Source: Paractinoplanes atraurantiacus (lineage in GTDB: Bacteria > Actinomycetota > Actinomycetes > Mycobacteriales > Micromonosporaceae). From it: 46,611 bases of DNA. This document shows positions 8,554-17,630 of the stretch, piece after piece (positions within the stretch are counted from its first letter, which is position 1; each line of letters begins with the position of its first letter). Below the pieces are notes generated by a model. It did no database searches and was not told the DNA's origin. It saw nothing but the letters and a program-made list of their open reading frames with translations. The DNA is taken from contig NZ_OBDY01000048.1 of assembly GCF_900215205.1 (NCBI RefSeq), positions 1 through 46,611 of the forward strand. The letters are read 5' to 3'. Position numbers and translations under genes: made by a program.

Positions 8554-9255
8554 TCAGTCCACCTGGACCATGGTCAGTGCCGCCACCTGCTTCTGCAGCT
8601 GGGCTACCTGCTCGCTCAGCTCGGCGATCTGCCGGGACAGGTCGTTGAGTGGCTGCTTGCTCGGTGCGTACCGCTGGAAGTCGCTCGCCGCCTGGTTGAC
8701 GTTTGTGTACGGGTTGCGCATGCGGAAGCCCCAGACACGCTCTTCCACCTTGTTGATCTCGCCCGAGATCCAGGACTTGTCAGAGGAAGTGAGAGCCACG
8801 GGAATGTCCTCCAGATGCCAGGAGGCCGTCGAGGCCTCGAGGGATGTCGTGTAAGACGACGAGAAATGCGCGTGGTGGTCGTGCGGGTTGGAGCCGCTGT
8901 AGGTCTGCTGCTTCCAGCCGTTGCTCTGCTGCCAGATGCGGCGGTTGAAGATGATGTAGCGCAGCCTCTTCTCGGCGCCGGAGCGGCACCGTTTCAGCAG
9001 GAACTGCACCACGGTCTCCATGGTCAGGCCCGGCTCGCGCAGGTCGACGTCGACGTCGATCGCATGCACTTCGTGGATCTTGTCGGCGTCGTGGATCGGC
9101 ACGTTGCCGACCTCGTCGTCGTTGTGGTCCGACTGCGACGCCTGGTGCGCGCTGTCACCGATCGAGCCGTCGCTTTCCTTGTCGCGGTTGGGCGCGATGG
9201 TGTTGAACTCGGACCGCAGCTTGACCAGGCACGGGACCAGAATCCAGTCGGCCAT
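8554..9255 (-). CDS. M15-like zinc-site protein with C-terminal coiled coil
   Basis: 233 residues, ATG preceded by GAGGAG. Conserved-looking metal-site candidates are SDHND (about 42-46), HAIDVDVD (64-71) and HDHHAH (125-130). This His/Asp...His order recalls VanY/M15 D-Ala-D-Ala peptidases and phage endopeptidases. No signal peptide is visible. Residues about 203-230 (LNDLSRQIAELSEQVAQLQK) form a heptad coiled coil. It may be a phage-derived or tail-associated peptidase domain reused by the host, but I cannot show catalytic activity. It is convergent with the kinase gene. Confidence 0.65.
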   Translation of the reverse strand: MADWILVPCLVKLRSEFNTIAPNRDKESDGSIGDSAHQASQSDHNDDEVGNVPIHDADKIHEVHAIDVDVDLREPGLTMETVVQFLLKRCRSGAEKRLRYIIFNRRIWQQSNGWKQQTYSGSNPHDHHAHFSSSYTTSLEASTASWHLEDIPVALTSSDKSWISGEINKVEERVWGFRMRNPYTNVNQAASDFQRYAPSKQPLNDLSRQIAELSEQVAQLQKQVAALTMVQVD

Positions 9256-9422
9256 GCGTCAGCTCCTCACGCTGCGTGGATGACGGCGGGCAGAGTAGCA
9301 GTACCCGGCACGGAAGGTCATCATTCCGAATAGGGCGCATTGTCGACTGTGCTCGACCCCACAAATTCCGGCAACCGGCCGACCCCTTCGAGTGACCCCC
9401 GTGTCACCACCATGGTGCCCTT

Positions 9423-11213
9423 TCAGCCGATGTGGATCCAGACGTCGTCGAGGGAACCATGGAACTGGTCGTTATTCCGACCTACGCCCTTGCCGCCGAC
9501 ACTGAACGGCTGCGTGGTCACGATGGAGAGTCCCTCGGGCACGGCCGAGGTGGCCTGCACCTGGTCGTCGACGACGACGGCGAGCGTGGGGCCGGTGCGG
9601 CGGCACTCGATCGTGTGCCAGTCGTCGTCCATGATCGACTGCCGGCTGCGGGCGGTGTACGAGGCGCCGCCGTCCTTGCCGGTCAGCACGCAGCTGGGCT
9701 TGCCGGTCGCGCCGTCCAGCTGGAGCTTGTACTGCCCGCCGGCGCCGGCGATGCCCTTCTGCACCACGTTCTGGGCGGTCTTCGTCGTGCCCGGCCGCAC
9801 CGTCGCCCCGTACCGGAAAGGCTTGTCCGAAGGGTTGAGATCGGGCGTGTCGGCGGCCTGGAGGACCAGCTTGGGGCAGGTCTCGTCCGCGCAGCCGGGC
9901 GGGAACGAGAGGGCCTGGCCCCAGGCGTGCGGGGTCAGGGCGACCTTGCCGCCGTCGCGCATCACGGCCCGCAGCAGGTGACCGTGCCCGGAGCCGTCGT
10001 CGAAGGTGCCGTCGGCGATCGTCGTGTCGAAGTTGTACGAGGCCACGGGCCCGGTCGCCGGGCCGCCCTCCTCGCGCGGCGGCGCGCCGGTGAAGGCGGC
10101 GTAGCGCTTGCGCGGGGCCGCGTTGACGGTGGTGAAGTCGCCGACCGCGCTGATCGAGCCGAGCGCCTGGCTGGTGGCGATCTGCCGGGTGCCGGCCACG
10201 CCGTTGGCCTGCGGCGCCCACTCGAGCAGGTTGCCCTGCGCATCCACCGCGGCCAGCTTGCCCCGGGTCACCGAGCCGTCGGTGCACACGCCGCGGACGC
10301 CGTTGTTGCCGGTCGTGCAGGCTTTGTCGAAATGGCCGCCGACGTAGGTGATGCCGTCGAGCACCGCGATGGCCTGGGCGTCACCGTCGAAGACGCGGGT
10401 CCAGCGGGTCGCGCCGGCCTTGGTGTAGGCGACGGCCCGGCCGCCCTGGCCGCCCAGTGCGGCGTAGACCCCGTTCGCGTCGGCGGCGAGAGCGAAGACC
10501 TGAGAGACCGGCTTGGGTACGAAGGAAGCGTCGGTCACGCCGGTCGCCGGGTCGACCGCGGAGAGCCGGATCGTCGAGCTCACGTTGTTGGTCCGGTGGA
10601 ACCGGCCACCCACGTAGACGCGGTCGCTGGTGACGGCGAGCGCGTTGACGGTGTCGTCGGCCGCGGGCGCCCACGCGTCGAGCGCCCCGGTGCCGAGCGT
10701 GAAGGCGGCCAGGTTGGCGCGGGGCACACCGTCCACCGCGGAGAGCCGGCCGGCCAGGTAGAGGCGGCCGTTGCCGGTGGCCAGGGCGTTCGGCTGGCCG
10801 GTGACCGAGTGGCGCATCGTGGTGAGCATGCCGCTGGTGGCGCCGATGCCGGCCACCGCGTCGCGGGCCTCGCCGTTCACCGTGTCGAAGTCGCCGGCCG
10901 CGTAGACCACGTCGCCGGCCACGGCCAGCGCGCGGACGTTGGCGTCGGCGCTGGGCCGCCAGTCGAGCAGGGCGCCGGTGCGGGCGTTGAAGGCCGCGAG
11001 CCGGGTGCGCGCGACGTTGCGGCCGCCGACGATGGCGGTGGTGAAGTTGCCTCCCACGTAGACGGTGTCACCGCGGTAGACGACCGCGTAGACCGGGCCG
11101 TTGAACGAGGGGGCGGCGGAGGGCTCGGAGGTGACGACACCGGCGAGGGCGGCGCCGGCCGCGACTACGACGCCGGCGATCGCCAGGACGGCACTTTTTC
11201 GGATGTTGCGCAC
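9423..11213 (-). CDS. Secreted beta-propeller protein with LamG/concanavalin-like domain
   Basis: 596 residues from GTG 11213. An N-terminal signal sequence (KSAVLAIAGVVVAAGAALAG) is followed by a series of blade repeats over about 35-375, each with VYVGGNF-, VYAAGDF- or LYLAGRL-like strands and AAFNARTGAL turns. This is the PQQ/delta-60-like propeller pattern. Residues about 390-595 form a LamG-type jelly roll that starts ASYNFDTTIADG and ends LDDVWIHIG. It is probably a cell-surface or secreted binding protein. A second protein in this window (32041-33117) has the same LamG domain, including the LDDV ending. Confidence 0.82.
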   Translation of the reverse strand: MRNIRKSAVLAIAGVVVAAGAALAGVVTSEPSAAPSFNGPVYAVVYRGDTVYVGGNFTTAIVGGRNVARTRLAAFNARTGALLDWRPSADANVRALAVAGDVVYAAGDFDTVNGEARDAVAGIGATSGMLTTMRHSVTGQPNALATGNGRLYLAGRLSAVDGVPRANLAAFTLGTGALDAWAPAADDTVNALAVTSDRVYVGGRFHRTNNVSSTIRLSAVDPATGVTDASFVPKPVSQVFALAADANGVYAALGGQGGRAVAYTKAGATRWTRVFDGDAQAIAVLDGITYVGGHFDKACTTGNNGVRGVCTDGSVTRGKLAAVDAQGNLLEWAPQANGVAGTRQIATSQALGSISAVGDFTTVNAAPRKRYAAFTGAPPREEGGPATGPVASYNFDTTIADGTFDDGSGHGHLLRAVMRDGGKVALTPHAWGQALSFPPGCADETCPKLVLQAADTPDLNPSDKPFRYGATVRPGTTKTAQNVVQKGIAGAGGQYKLQLDGATGKPSCVLTGKDGGASYTARSRQSIMDDDWHTIECRRTGPTLAVVVDDQVQATSAVPEGLSIVTTQPFSVGGKGVGRNNDQFHGSLDDVWIHIG

Positions 11214-11321
11214 ATTGGTCGTTAACTACGCTTTCCGTACGAGGTTGCGGCGCCGGCCGGGTGGCGCCCGTGACGGCGGCCACTATGCTTCCTGCGTACG
11301 GAATCGAAAAGGGAGAATGCC

Positions 11322-11753
11322 GTGCGTCGAAGCCTGCTGACCGCCGCTCTTGTCGTGACGGCGGCCCTGGCCGCCGGATGCGAGGTCGAGATCGCCCCCG
11401 ATGCCGTGCGGGCGCCGGTCAGCATCAACCCGACGCCGTCGGAGTCGGCCGGCGTGCCCAAATACGTGTGCACGGCCGTCTACAAGACCCTGACCGACGG
11501 CGCGCTCGAGGTGGCGCCGTGGATCGGCAAGTCCAGCGACGAGGCCAAGGCGAAGATCAAGCAGGTCTTCACCGACATGGCGGCGGAGGTCGACGCCGAG
11601 GTCGCGCGGACGACGGAGCCCGGCCTCAAGAGCGCGCTGCGGGACATCTCGGGTGACCTGGCCGCCGGGGCGCAGCTGAGCGACCCGGCGGCGTACGTCA
11701 ATGGCGATTTTCAGACCGTCGGCCAGAAGCTCGACGGGAAGTGCGGCGCCTAG
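11322..11753 (+). CDS. Small lipoprotein
   Basis: 143 residues from GTG 11322 with AAGGGAGA upstream. The signal peptide ends in the lipobox LAAGC with Cys20. The mature part has VCTAVYKTLTDGALEV, a helical SSDEAKAKIKQVFTDMAAE segment and a C-terminal CGA. Two further cysteines could pair. No family was recognised. Its stop lies 5 nt from the stop of the convergent permease gene. Confidence 0.75.
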   Translation: MRRSLLTAALVVTAALAAGCEVEIAPDAVRAPVSINPTPSESAGVPKYVCTAVYKTLTDGALEVAPWIGKSSDEAKAKIKQVFTDMAAEVDAEVARTTEPGLKSALRDISGDLAAGAQLSDPAAYVNGDFQTVGQKLDGKCGA

Positions 11754-11758
11754 CCTCG

Positions 11759-13204
11759 TCAAACGAAGATGCTGAGGATCATCACGCAGGCGAAGCCGAC
11801 CACCGAGATGATCGTCTCCATCACCGACCAGGTCTTGATGGTCTGGCCCACGGTCATCCCGAAATATTCCTTGACCAGCCAGAAGCCGGCGTCGTTGACG
11901 TGCGAGAAGAAGAGCGAGCCGCTGCCGATGGCCAGCGCCAGCAGCGCCACCTCGGGCTTGTCGAGCGTCGTGGCCAGCGGGGCCACGATGCCGGCGGCGG
12001 TGATCGTCGCGACCGTGGCCGAGCCCGTCGCCACCCGGATGCCGACCGCGACCAGCCAGCCCAGCAGCAGCGCGTTGATGTTGGCGTCCTGAGCGGCGTC
12101 GGCCACCACGTTGCCGACGCCGGCGTCGACCAGCACCTGCTTGAAGCCGCCACCGGCGGCCACGATGAGCAGGATGCCGGCGACCGGCGGCAGGGCGCCG
12201 CCGACGACGGCCGAGGTCTGCTGCCGGTTGAAGCCGGCCCGCTTGCCCAGCGAGTACATGGCGATCAGGACGCCGACCAGAAGCGCCACGATCGGCTCGC
12301 CGATGGTCTCCAGGGCCGACCGCACGCCGTTGCCCTCGTCCAGGGTCAGCTCGGCGATGGCCCGGGCCAGCATGAGCACGATCGGCACCAGGACGGTGAG
12401 CACGGCGGGCCAGAAGCCCGGGTTGCGGGTCGGCCGGGGCCCGCCCTTCTCCTCCACGACGTCGCCCAGGTCGTCGCCGGTGGTCGTGGCGGTCGTGGTG
12501 CCGCCGGTTCCGCCCGCGGCCGGGGCCGCTCCCACCAGCGCCGGCACCTGCAACGGCACCCGCTTGGCGATGAAGTTGCCGAAGATCGGGCCGGCGACGA
12601 TCACGGTGGGGATCGCGCAGATGATGCCGAACAGCAGCGTCAGGCCCAGGTCGGCGTTCAGGTTGGCGATGGCGACCAGCGGGCCCGGGTGCGGCGGCAC
12701 CAGGCCGTGCAGCACCGAGAGGCCGGCCAGCGCCGGGATGCCGATGCGGAGAAGACCGATGTCCGTACGGCGGGCCACGAGCAGCACGATCGGGACCAGC
12801 AGCACGACGCCGACCTCGAAGAACAGGGGCAGGCCGATCAGCGCCGCGACCCCGGCCATGGCCCACGGCAGGGCCGAGCCGGAGACGCTGTTGACGATCC
12901 GGTTCACGATGCCGTCGGCGCCGCCGGACTCGGCCAGCAGCGCGCCGATCATCGCGCCGAGCGCGATCAGCACACCGACGCTGCCGGTGGTGTTACCGAG
13001 CCCGGTGGTGAACGACTTGATGGTGTCACCGGCCGACGCCCCGGCGACGATGCCGAGAACGGCCGAACCGATGATCAGCGCGAGGAACGGATGGAACTTC
13101 GCCCAGGCGATGAGCAGGACGACGGCGATGATCCCGAGCACGGCGGCGAGAACCAGCTGACTGGTTCCGGCGTCCGTGATGGCCTCAGCGGCGAGGGGTG
13201 TCAT
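11759..13204 (-). CDS. GntP-family permease (gluconate or related sugar acid:H+ symporter)
   Basis: 481 residues from ATG 13204; an upstream TTG at 13222 is in frame but less likely. Long hydrophobic helices run throughout. GntP-type features include FHPFLALIIGS, the glycine-rich LGALIGALLAESGG-like loop, LVPPHPGPLVAI and VNDAGFWLVKEYFGMT near the C-terminus. It probably imports gluconate, glycerate or a similar hydroxy acid; no kinase or dehydrogenase gene is beside it to narrow the substrate. TAACCG lies 7 nt before the ATG and no ribosome binding site is seen, so the transcript may be leaderless. Confidence 0.88.
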   Translation of the reverse strand: MTPLAAEAITDAGTSQLVLAAVLGIIAVVLLIAWAKFHPFLALIIGSAVLGIVAGASAGDTIKSFTTGLGNTTGSVGVLIALGAMIGALLAESGGADGIVNRIVNSVSGSALPWAMAGVAALIGLPLFFEVGVVLLVPIVLLVARRTDIGLLRIGIPALAGLSVLHGLVPPHPGPLVAIANLNADLGLTLLFGIICAIPTVIVAGPIFGNFIAKRVPLQVPALVGAAPAAGGTGGTTTATTTGDDLGDVVEEKGGPRPTRNPGFWPAVLTVLVPIVLMLARAIAELTLDEGNGVRSALETIGEPIVALLVGVLIAMYSLGKRAGFNRQQTSAVVGGALPPVAGILLIVAAGGGFKQVLVDAGVGNVVADAAQDANINALLLGWLVAVGIRVATGSATVATITAAGIVAPLATTLDKPEVALLALAIGSGSLFFSHVNDAGFWLVKEYFGMTVGQTIKTWSVMETIISVVGFACVMILSIFV

Positions 13205-13214
13205 TTTCGGGCGG

Positions 13215-13252
13215 TTACCCAAGGCGAGTGATTTTCAATCTTGGCTGGGTAA
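13215..13252. promoter_or_regulatory. Imperfect palindrome between divergent gntP-type and FUSC genes
   Basis: The 47-bp gap between the two start codons holds TTACCC (13215-13220) and GGGTAA (13247-13252) flanking a central GATT-TTC-AATC (13230-13240). Outer arms are spaced unequally from the centre, so it is not a perfect operator. It is the only symmetric element that could control both genes. Function is an inference. Confidence 0.4.
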
Positions 13253-14907
13253 TGTCGGACCCGGTGAGTCCGGCCACTGTTCCCCATGACCTGCGCGCCG
13301 CCGTCCGGGTCCGCCCGGCCGACGCGGCGTGGGCCTTCGCGTTCCGGGCCGGGCTGGCCGTCGCGGTGCCCCTGGTGGTGCTGATCGCTTCCGGTCACAC
13401 GGCGTGGGCCGGGGTGGCGACCTTCGGGGCTTTCACCGCGCTGTACGGTCGGGACGAACCCTACCGGCGGCGAGCCGTGATCGTCGCGTTCAGCGCGGCC
13501 GGGCTGGTCGCCTCCGTGGTGATGGGAACGCTGGCCGCCCTGGCCCCGCATCCCGAGATCGTCGGGGTGGCGGTGATCGCCCTGATCGGCGGGGCGGCGA
13601 CCCTGCTGTGCAATCGCTACCGGGTCGGCCCGCCGGCCGGACTGATGTTCGCTTTCGCCGCCGCCGTGGCCAGTGCCCTGCCCGCGACGGCCTCGTCGGT
13701 GCCCCGCAACGCGGCTCTGACCGCCGCCGCGGCCGCCGTGGCCTGGCTGATCGTCATGTCCGGGGCCCTGGTCGCCCCCGACGCGCCCCGCCGCCTGGCC
13801 GTGGCCCGCGCCCTGCGGGCCGCCGCCGCCCTGCACACCGCCCCCGCCGGCCCACCCGGCCTCCAGGCCCGGCAGCAGGCGGCCCTCGCCGTCGACCGAG
13901 CCTGGCGCGCCGTCGCGGCCGGTCGCTGGGCCGCCGCCGGCGCCAGCGCCGGCCCGGGCGACGAGTTGCGGGCCGAGGAGATCCTCGTGGCGCACGCGGA
14001 GAACGAACTCAGCGGGGTGCACGGGCGCAGCGCAGAGGTGGCCGCCGAGCTGCGGGCGCTCGCCGCGCGGGTCGGGCCGCGCGGCCCCATCCCGCGTCTG
14101 CGGGCCACCCCGGCCGAGAACGCCCGGATCGCCGAACGCCGCCTGGGCGCCTCCCTGCTGCGCGACCTGCCCACCCCGGGTCCCGGCACGCCCCGGCGCC
14201 CGCTGTGGCCCGCGGCCGCCCGGGTGGCCTTCGGCGCTCTCATCGCGGGCGCCGCCGCCGGCGTGCTCGTGCACGTCACCGGTCTGAGCCATCCGTATTG
14301 GGCCGCCGTCTCCGCGGTCGCCGTCCTGCAGACCGCCTCGCTGCGTCTCTCCACGCAGAAGGCCATCCAGCGGGCCGGCGGCACGATAGTCGGCCTGCTC
14401 CTCGCCGGCCTGGTCGTCTCCATTCCCGGCGGGCCGTGGATGATGGTCGCCGGCATCGTGCTGCTCCAGGTCGTCGCCGAGTTGCTGGTGATCCGCAACT
14501 ACGGCCTGGCCATGCTCGCCATCACCCCCCTGGCTCTGCTGGTCGGCGAGCTCGGACACCAGACCCCGCCCCTCGACCTGATCGGCGACCGTCTGGTGCA
14601 GACCGTCCTGGGCAGCCTGCTCGGCCTGGCCGCCGCGCTGCTGGTCCGCAACCGCGCGGCCAACCGCTACCTGGCCGAGGCCGTCACCGCGGTCGAGATC
14701 GGCACCGACGCCCTGCGCCGCGATCCGGCGGATCCCATGCTCGAGGCGAGGCGGCTCGCGCTGCTGGTCGCCACGCTCCGGGAGGCGTACGACGTGGCCG
14801 CCGGCGAGCCGGGTCTCCAGCCCGAGATCACGGCCCGCGTCCTGGAGGCCGAGAAGTCGGCCCGCGACTCCTTGGCCGTCCTGACCCACCCGAACAAAGC
14901 CGCTTAA
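13252..14907 (+). CDS. FUSC-family membrane protein (YccS/aromatic-acid-exporter-like)
   Basis: 551 residues from ATG 13252. Two hydrophobic blocks are each made of several helices: about 25-170 (AGLAVAVPLVVLIASGHTAWAG) and about 325-480 (AFGALIAGAAAGVLVHVTGL, then HPYWAAVSAVAVLQTASL). They are separated by a basic, Ala-rich cytoplasmic region. HPYWAAVSA and the following TAIQR-like AIQRAGGT are typical of the FUSC family. A cytoplasmic C-terminal helical tail follows. A role in efflux of aromatic acids or other toxic anions is known for relatives; here it is inferred. The gene ends tail to tail with the EVE gene with overlapping stops. Confidence 0.8.
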   Translation: MSDPVSPATVPHDLRAAVRVRPADAAWAFAFRAGLAVAVPLVVLIASGHTAWAGVATFGAFTALYGRDEPYRRRAVIVAFSAAGLVASVVMGTLAALAPHPEIVGVAVIALIGGAATLLCNRYRVGPPAGLMFAFAAAVASALPATASSVPRNAALTAAAAAVAWLIVMSGALVAPDAPRRLAVARALRAAAALHTAPAGPPGLQARQQAALAVDRAWRAVAAGRWAAAGASAGPGDELRAEEILVAHAENELSGVHGRSAEVAAELRALAARVGPRGPIPRLRATPAENARIAERRLGASLLRDLPTPGPGTPRRPLWPAAARVAFGALIAGAAAGVLVHVTGLSHPYWAAVSAVAVLQTASLRLSTQKAIQRAGGTIVGLLLAGLVVSIPGGPWMMVAGIVLLQVVAELLVIRNYGLAMLAITPLALLVGELGHQTPPLDLIGDRLVQTVLGSLLGLAAALLVRNRAANRYLAEAVTAVEIGTDALRRDPADPMLEARRLALLVATLREAYDVAAGEPGLQPEITARVLEAEKSARDSLAVLTHPNKAA

Positions 14908-15251
14908 AGGCGCTCGGCGAGGGCCCGCCAGTGGCCGGGTTCCAGCGGGAACGGGTTGCCTCCGGCGGGCATGCGCAGGATCAGGGCGTCGCGGAAGCGG
15001 GTGTCGAACCGCAGCTCCGCGCGGGAGATGCCGTGCCAGCGGTCGAAGCGGAGCCCTACGGCGGTTCCGCCCGGGATCTCGTGCGGGTCCGAGACGATCG
15101 CGCCCATCGCGACCACACCGCCGGCGGGGCCGCTGTGCCACAGGGCCACCTCGTCGCCGGCGGCGATCCGGTCCCGGTAGCGGCGGATCGTCCAGTCGCC
15201 GTCGCCGCAGTGGCCCCGGGCCGGGTTGTGCTGGAAGAGCCAGTGGGCCAT
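14904..15251 (-). CDS. EVE-domain (PUA-like) protein
   Basis: 115 residues, essentially one EVE domain. MAHWLFQHNP at the start, then DEVALWHSGPAGGVVAMG, then WHGISRAELRFDTRF fit the fold. EVE domains are thought to bind modified bases in DNA or RNA and are often found with restriction systems, but no such genes lie nearby. The ATG overlaps the stop of the small membrane protein upstream (TGATG), so the two are translationally coupled. Its stop overlaps that of the convergent FUSC gene. Confidence 0.75.
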   Translation of the reverse strand: MAHWLFQHNPARGHCGDGDWTIRRYRDRIAAGDEVALWHSGPAGGVVAMGAIVSDPHEIPGGTAVGLRFDRWHGISRAELRFDTRFRDALILRMPAGGNPFPLEPGHWRALAERL

Positions 15252-15406
15252 CAGGTGAACAGCTCGCGGACGAACACGCCGACGTTGCGGAAGACCTCGG
15301 CCAGGCCGTCGCCGATGCCCTGGGCGATGTCCGCGGCGGGGCCCGGATTCGTCCCGATGTAGAAGATCACCAGGATGAGCACGATCCAGCCCAGGGCCTT
15401 CTTCAT
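15251..15406 (-). CDS. 51-residue membrane protein coupled to the EVE gene
   Basis: ATG 15406 opens a 51-codon frame. MKKALGWIVLILVIFYIGTN is one basic-then-hydrophobic helix, followed by a short amphipathic tail with IGDGLAEVFRNVGVFVRELF. A purine-rich GGGAGCCGGG lies just upstream. The stop overlaps the EVE start by one base (TGATG). Composition and coupling argue that it is translated. Function is unknown. Confidence 0.65.
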   Translation of the reverse strand: MKKALGWIVLILVIFYIGTNPGPAADIAQGIGDGLAEVFRNVGVFVRELFT

Positions 15407-15512
15407 GAGCCCGGCTCCCTTCCCGCACGTCGCTTACATGATCGTGGCATGCCGGCGGGCCAACTTCCCGGAACTTCACCCGCGCGGCGAACAGATAAGG
15501 CGTGCCGAGAAC

Positions 15513-15546
15513 TTGACAGTCACTATGAAGTGAGAGCTACTGTCAA
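15513..15546. promoter_or_regulatory. Promoter and operator of the second MFS/TetR operon
   Basis: TTGACAGT (15513-15520) and ACTGTCAA (15539-15546) form a perfect 8-bp inverted repeat around an inner CACT-ATGA-AGTG (15521-15532). The left arm contains a consensus -35 TTGACA; the right arm overlaps a -10 TACTGT (15538-15543, spacer 19). The ATG at 15550 starts 6 nt after that box, so the mRNA is probably leaderless. Repression by the TetR protein of the same operon is inferred. Confidence 0.75.
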
Positions 15547-15549
15547 AAC

Positions 15550-17034
15550 ATGGTTACTTCCACTTCGCGCTGGTACGCGCTGGCCGCGCTGGCGCTGAGC
15601 ACCCTGGCCGTCGGTCTCGACACCACCGTGCTGAGCGTCGCCCTGCCCACCCTCGCCCGTGATCTGTCCGCCTCCACCGGCGACCTCCAGTGGTTCACCA
15701 CGGCCTATCTGCTGGTCCTGGCGGCGGCCCTGCTGCCGGCCGGCCTGCTCGGCGACCGGGCCGGCCGCAAACGCATGCTGATCGGCGCGCTCGTGCTGTT
15801 CGGCGCCGCCTCCGTGGCCTGCGCCTACGCGCAGAACTCCGGGCAGCTGATCGCCGCCCGGGCCGTGCTCGGCCTCGGCGCGGCCGTCATCATGCCGCTC
15901 TCCGGCGCCGTGCTGACCACGCTCTTCGACCGGGAGTCGCGCCCGCGGGCCATGTCGATCTGGGTGACCGCCAGTGCCCTCGGCATCCCCCTCGGCCCGC
16001 TGCTCGGCGGCTGGCTGCTCGACAACTTCTGGTGGGGCTCGGTCTTCCTGATCAACGTGCCCGTGGTGGTCGTCGGCGTGGTCGCGCTCGCCCTGTGGAT
16101 GCCGGAGTCGCGCGGCGAGGGCGGCCGGCTCGACGGGCTCGGCCTGGCGCTGTCCGCGGCCGGGCTGGTCGCGGTGACGTACGGCGTCATCTCGGTCGGC
16201 GACCGCGGCTGGTCCGACGGGCGCTCGCTGGGGACGATCGGCGCCGGCGTCGTGCTGCTGGCCAGTTTCGCGCTCTGGCAGCGGCGCGCCTCGAAGCCCC
16301 TGGTCGACCTCGGGCTGTTCCGGTCCCGCGCCTTCACCGGCGGCGGTTTGCTGGCCACGATCGCCAGCTTCGCGATGCTCGGGCTGCTGTTCACGCTGCC
16401 GCAGTTCTTCGCGGCGGTCGGCGGGCACGACGCGTTCGGCTCCGGCCTGCGCCTGCTCCCGGTGATCGGCGGCCTGATCATCGGCGCCCGGGCGGCCGAC
16501 AAGCTCCGGTCGCGCCTGTCCGCCCGTACGGTGATCGCGGTCGGTCTCGTCCTGATCTCGGCGGCGTCGTTGCTGGGCGCGCGGACCGAGGTGTCCACCG
16601 GCTACGGCACGATCGCCGTCTGGATCACCCTGGCCGGACTCGGGCTCGGCCTGACCATGCCGCCGTCGCTGGACGCCGCTCTCGGCGCCCTCTCCCCCGA
16701 GCGCAGCGGCGTCGGCAACGCCGTGCTCCAGGCCATGCGCCAGGTCGGCGGCGCGATCGGGGTGGCCGTGCTGGGCACGGTCGTCAGCGCCGGCTACCGC
16801 AGTGGCGTTCCCGCCTCGGTGCGGGACGGGATCGCCACCGCCGTCCGGCTCGGCGACCCCGGCCTGCTCGCGCGGGCGCAGCGGGCCTTCACCCACGGCA
16901 TGGACATGTCGCTGCTGGTGGCCGGCGCGGTCGCGGCGGCCGGCGTGGTGCTGGCGCTGGTCGTCATGCCGTCCCGCACCGCGGTGCCACCGGCCGAGGT
17001 GAGCGAGAAGGCTTTGGCAGAATCGGCCCTATGA
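15550..17034 (+). CDS. MFS drug exporter, DHA2 type
   Basis: 494 residues. The motifs GLDTTVLSVALPTLA, DLQWFTTAYLL and LLGDRAGRKRML mark a 14-helix DHA2 exporter, and ALGIPLGPLLGGWLL is the antiporter motif C. It is a distant paralogue of the exporter at 1780-3180. There is no Shine-Dalgarno, and the start lies 6 nt after a TACTGT box. Its stop overlaps the ATG of the following TetR gene (ATGA), so exporter and regulator are made together. Regulation is expected to be autorepression through the palindrome at 15513-15546. Confidence 0.9.
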   Translation: MVTSTSRWYALAALALSTLAVGLDTTVLSVALPTLARDLSASTGDLQWFTTAYLLVLAAALLPAGLLGDRAGRKRMLIGALVLFGAASVACAYAQNSGQLIAARAVLGLGAAVIMPLSGAVLTTLFDRESRPRAMSIWVTASALGIPLGPLLGGWLLDNFWWGSVFLINVPVVVVGVVALALWMPESRGEGGRLDGLGLALSAAGLVAVTYGVISVGDRGWSDGRSLGTIGAGVVLLASFALWQRRASKPLVDLGLFRSRAFTGGGLLATIASFAMLGLLFTLPQFFAAVGGHDAFGSGLRLLPVIGGLIIGARAADKLRSRLSARTVIAVGLVLISAASLLGARTEVSTGYGTIAVWITLAGLGLGLTMPPSLDAALGALSPERSGVGNAVLQAMRQVGGAIGVAVLGTVVSAGYRSGVPASVRDGIATAVRLGDPGLLARAQRAFTHGMDMSLLVAGAVAAAGVVLALVVMPSRTAVPPAEVSEKALAESAL

Positions 17035-17630
17035 CCTCATCGCCACCCGGTGTGCCGCTCGGCCTGCGCGAACGGAAGAAAGCCAGGACCCGGGCGGCGA
17101 TCCGGGAGGCCGCGATGCGCCTGTTCGAGGAGCAGGGCTACGCGGCCACCACGGTCGAGCAGATCGCCGAGGCGGCCGAGGTGTCGCCGAGCACCTTCTT
17201 TCGATATTTCCCGACAAAAGAGGACACGATCCTCAGCGACGACTACGACCCGATGGTCGTCGAGGCGATCCGGGCCCAGCCGCCCGACGTGCCAGTGATG
17301 CGGGCGATCCTACGGGGCATGCGCGGCGTCTTCGAGAAGCTCTCCGAGCAGGAGTGGGCAAGCGAACGCCGCCGCATGCGCCTGATCGAAACGGTCCCCG
17401 AGCTGCGCAATCGTCAGCAGCAACAGACCGTGGCCGCGGTCGGCCTGCTGGCCGACGTCATCGCCGAACGCGAGGGCCGGCCGGCCGACGAGAACGCCCG
17501 CGTGGTGGCGGGCGCCCTCGTCGGCATCGTCCTGGCGATCAGTCCTCCCGGAGCCGGCTTCGAGCCGCACGACTTCGACCGGATCGAGCTGGCGCTGACC
17601 GCGTTGAAAAACAGCCTGGAAGACTTCTAG
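17031..17630 (+). CDS. TetR-family regulator of the upstream exporter
   Basis: 199 residues. The HTH region at about 20-65 reads ARTRAAIREAAMRLFEEQGY, then TTVEQIAEAAEVSPSTFFRY and FPTKEDTIL, a textbook TetR_N domain. The C-terminal domain has ASERRRMRLIETVPELRNR, as in many actinobacterial TetR proteins that sit with MFS pumps. It is coupled to the pump by a 4-nt overlap. Its TAG shares bases with the TAG of the convergent htpG (CTAG), leaving no room for a terminator. Confidence 0.88.
   Translation: MTSSPPGVPLGLRERKKARTRAAIREAAMRLFEEQGYAATTVEQIAEAAEVSPSTFFRYFPTKEDTILSDDYDPMVVEAIRAQPPDVPVMRAILRGMRGVFEKLSEQEWASERRRMRLIETVPELRNRQQQQTVAAVGLLADVIAEREGRPADENARVVAGALVGIVLAISPPGAGFEPHDFDRIELALTALKNSLEDF

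Noticed and set aside
11283..12866. Long minus-strand frame overlapping the GntP permease
   Set aside because: Its Arg/Gly/Pro/Ala composition is that of an out-of-frame reading of high-GC DNA, and the permease frame fits a known family throughout.
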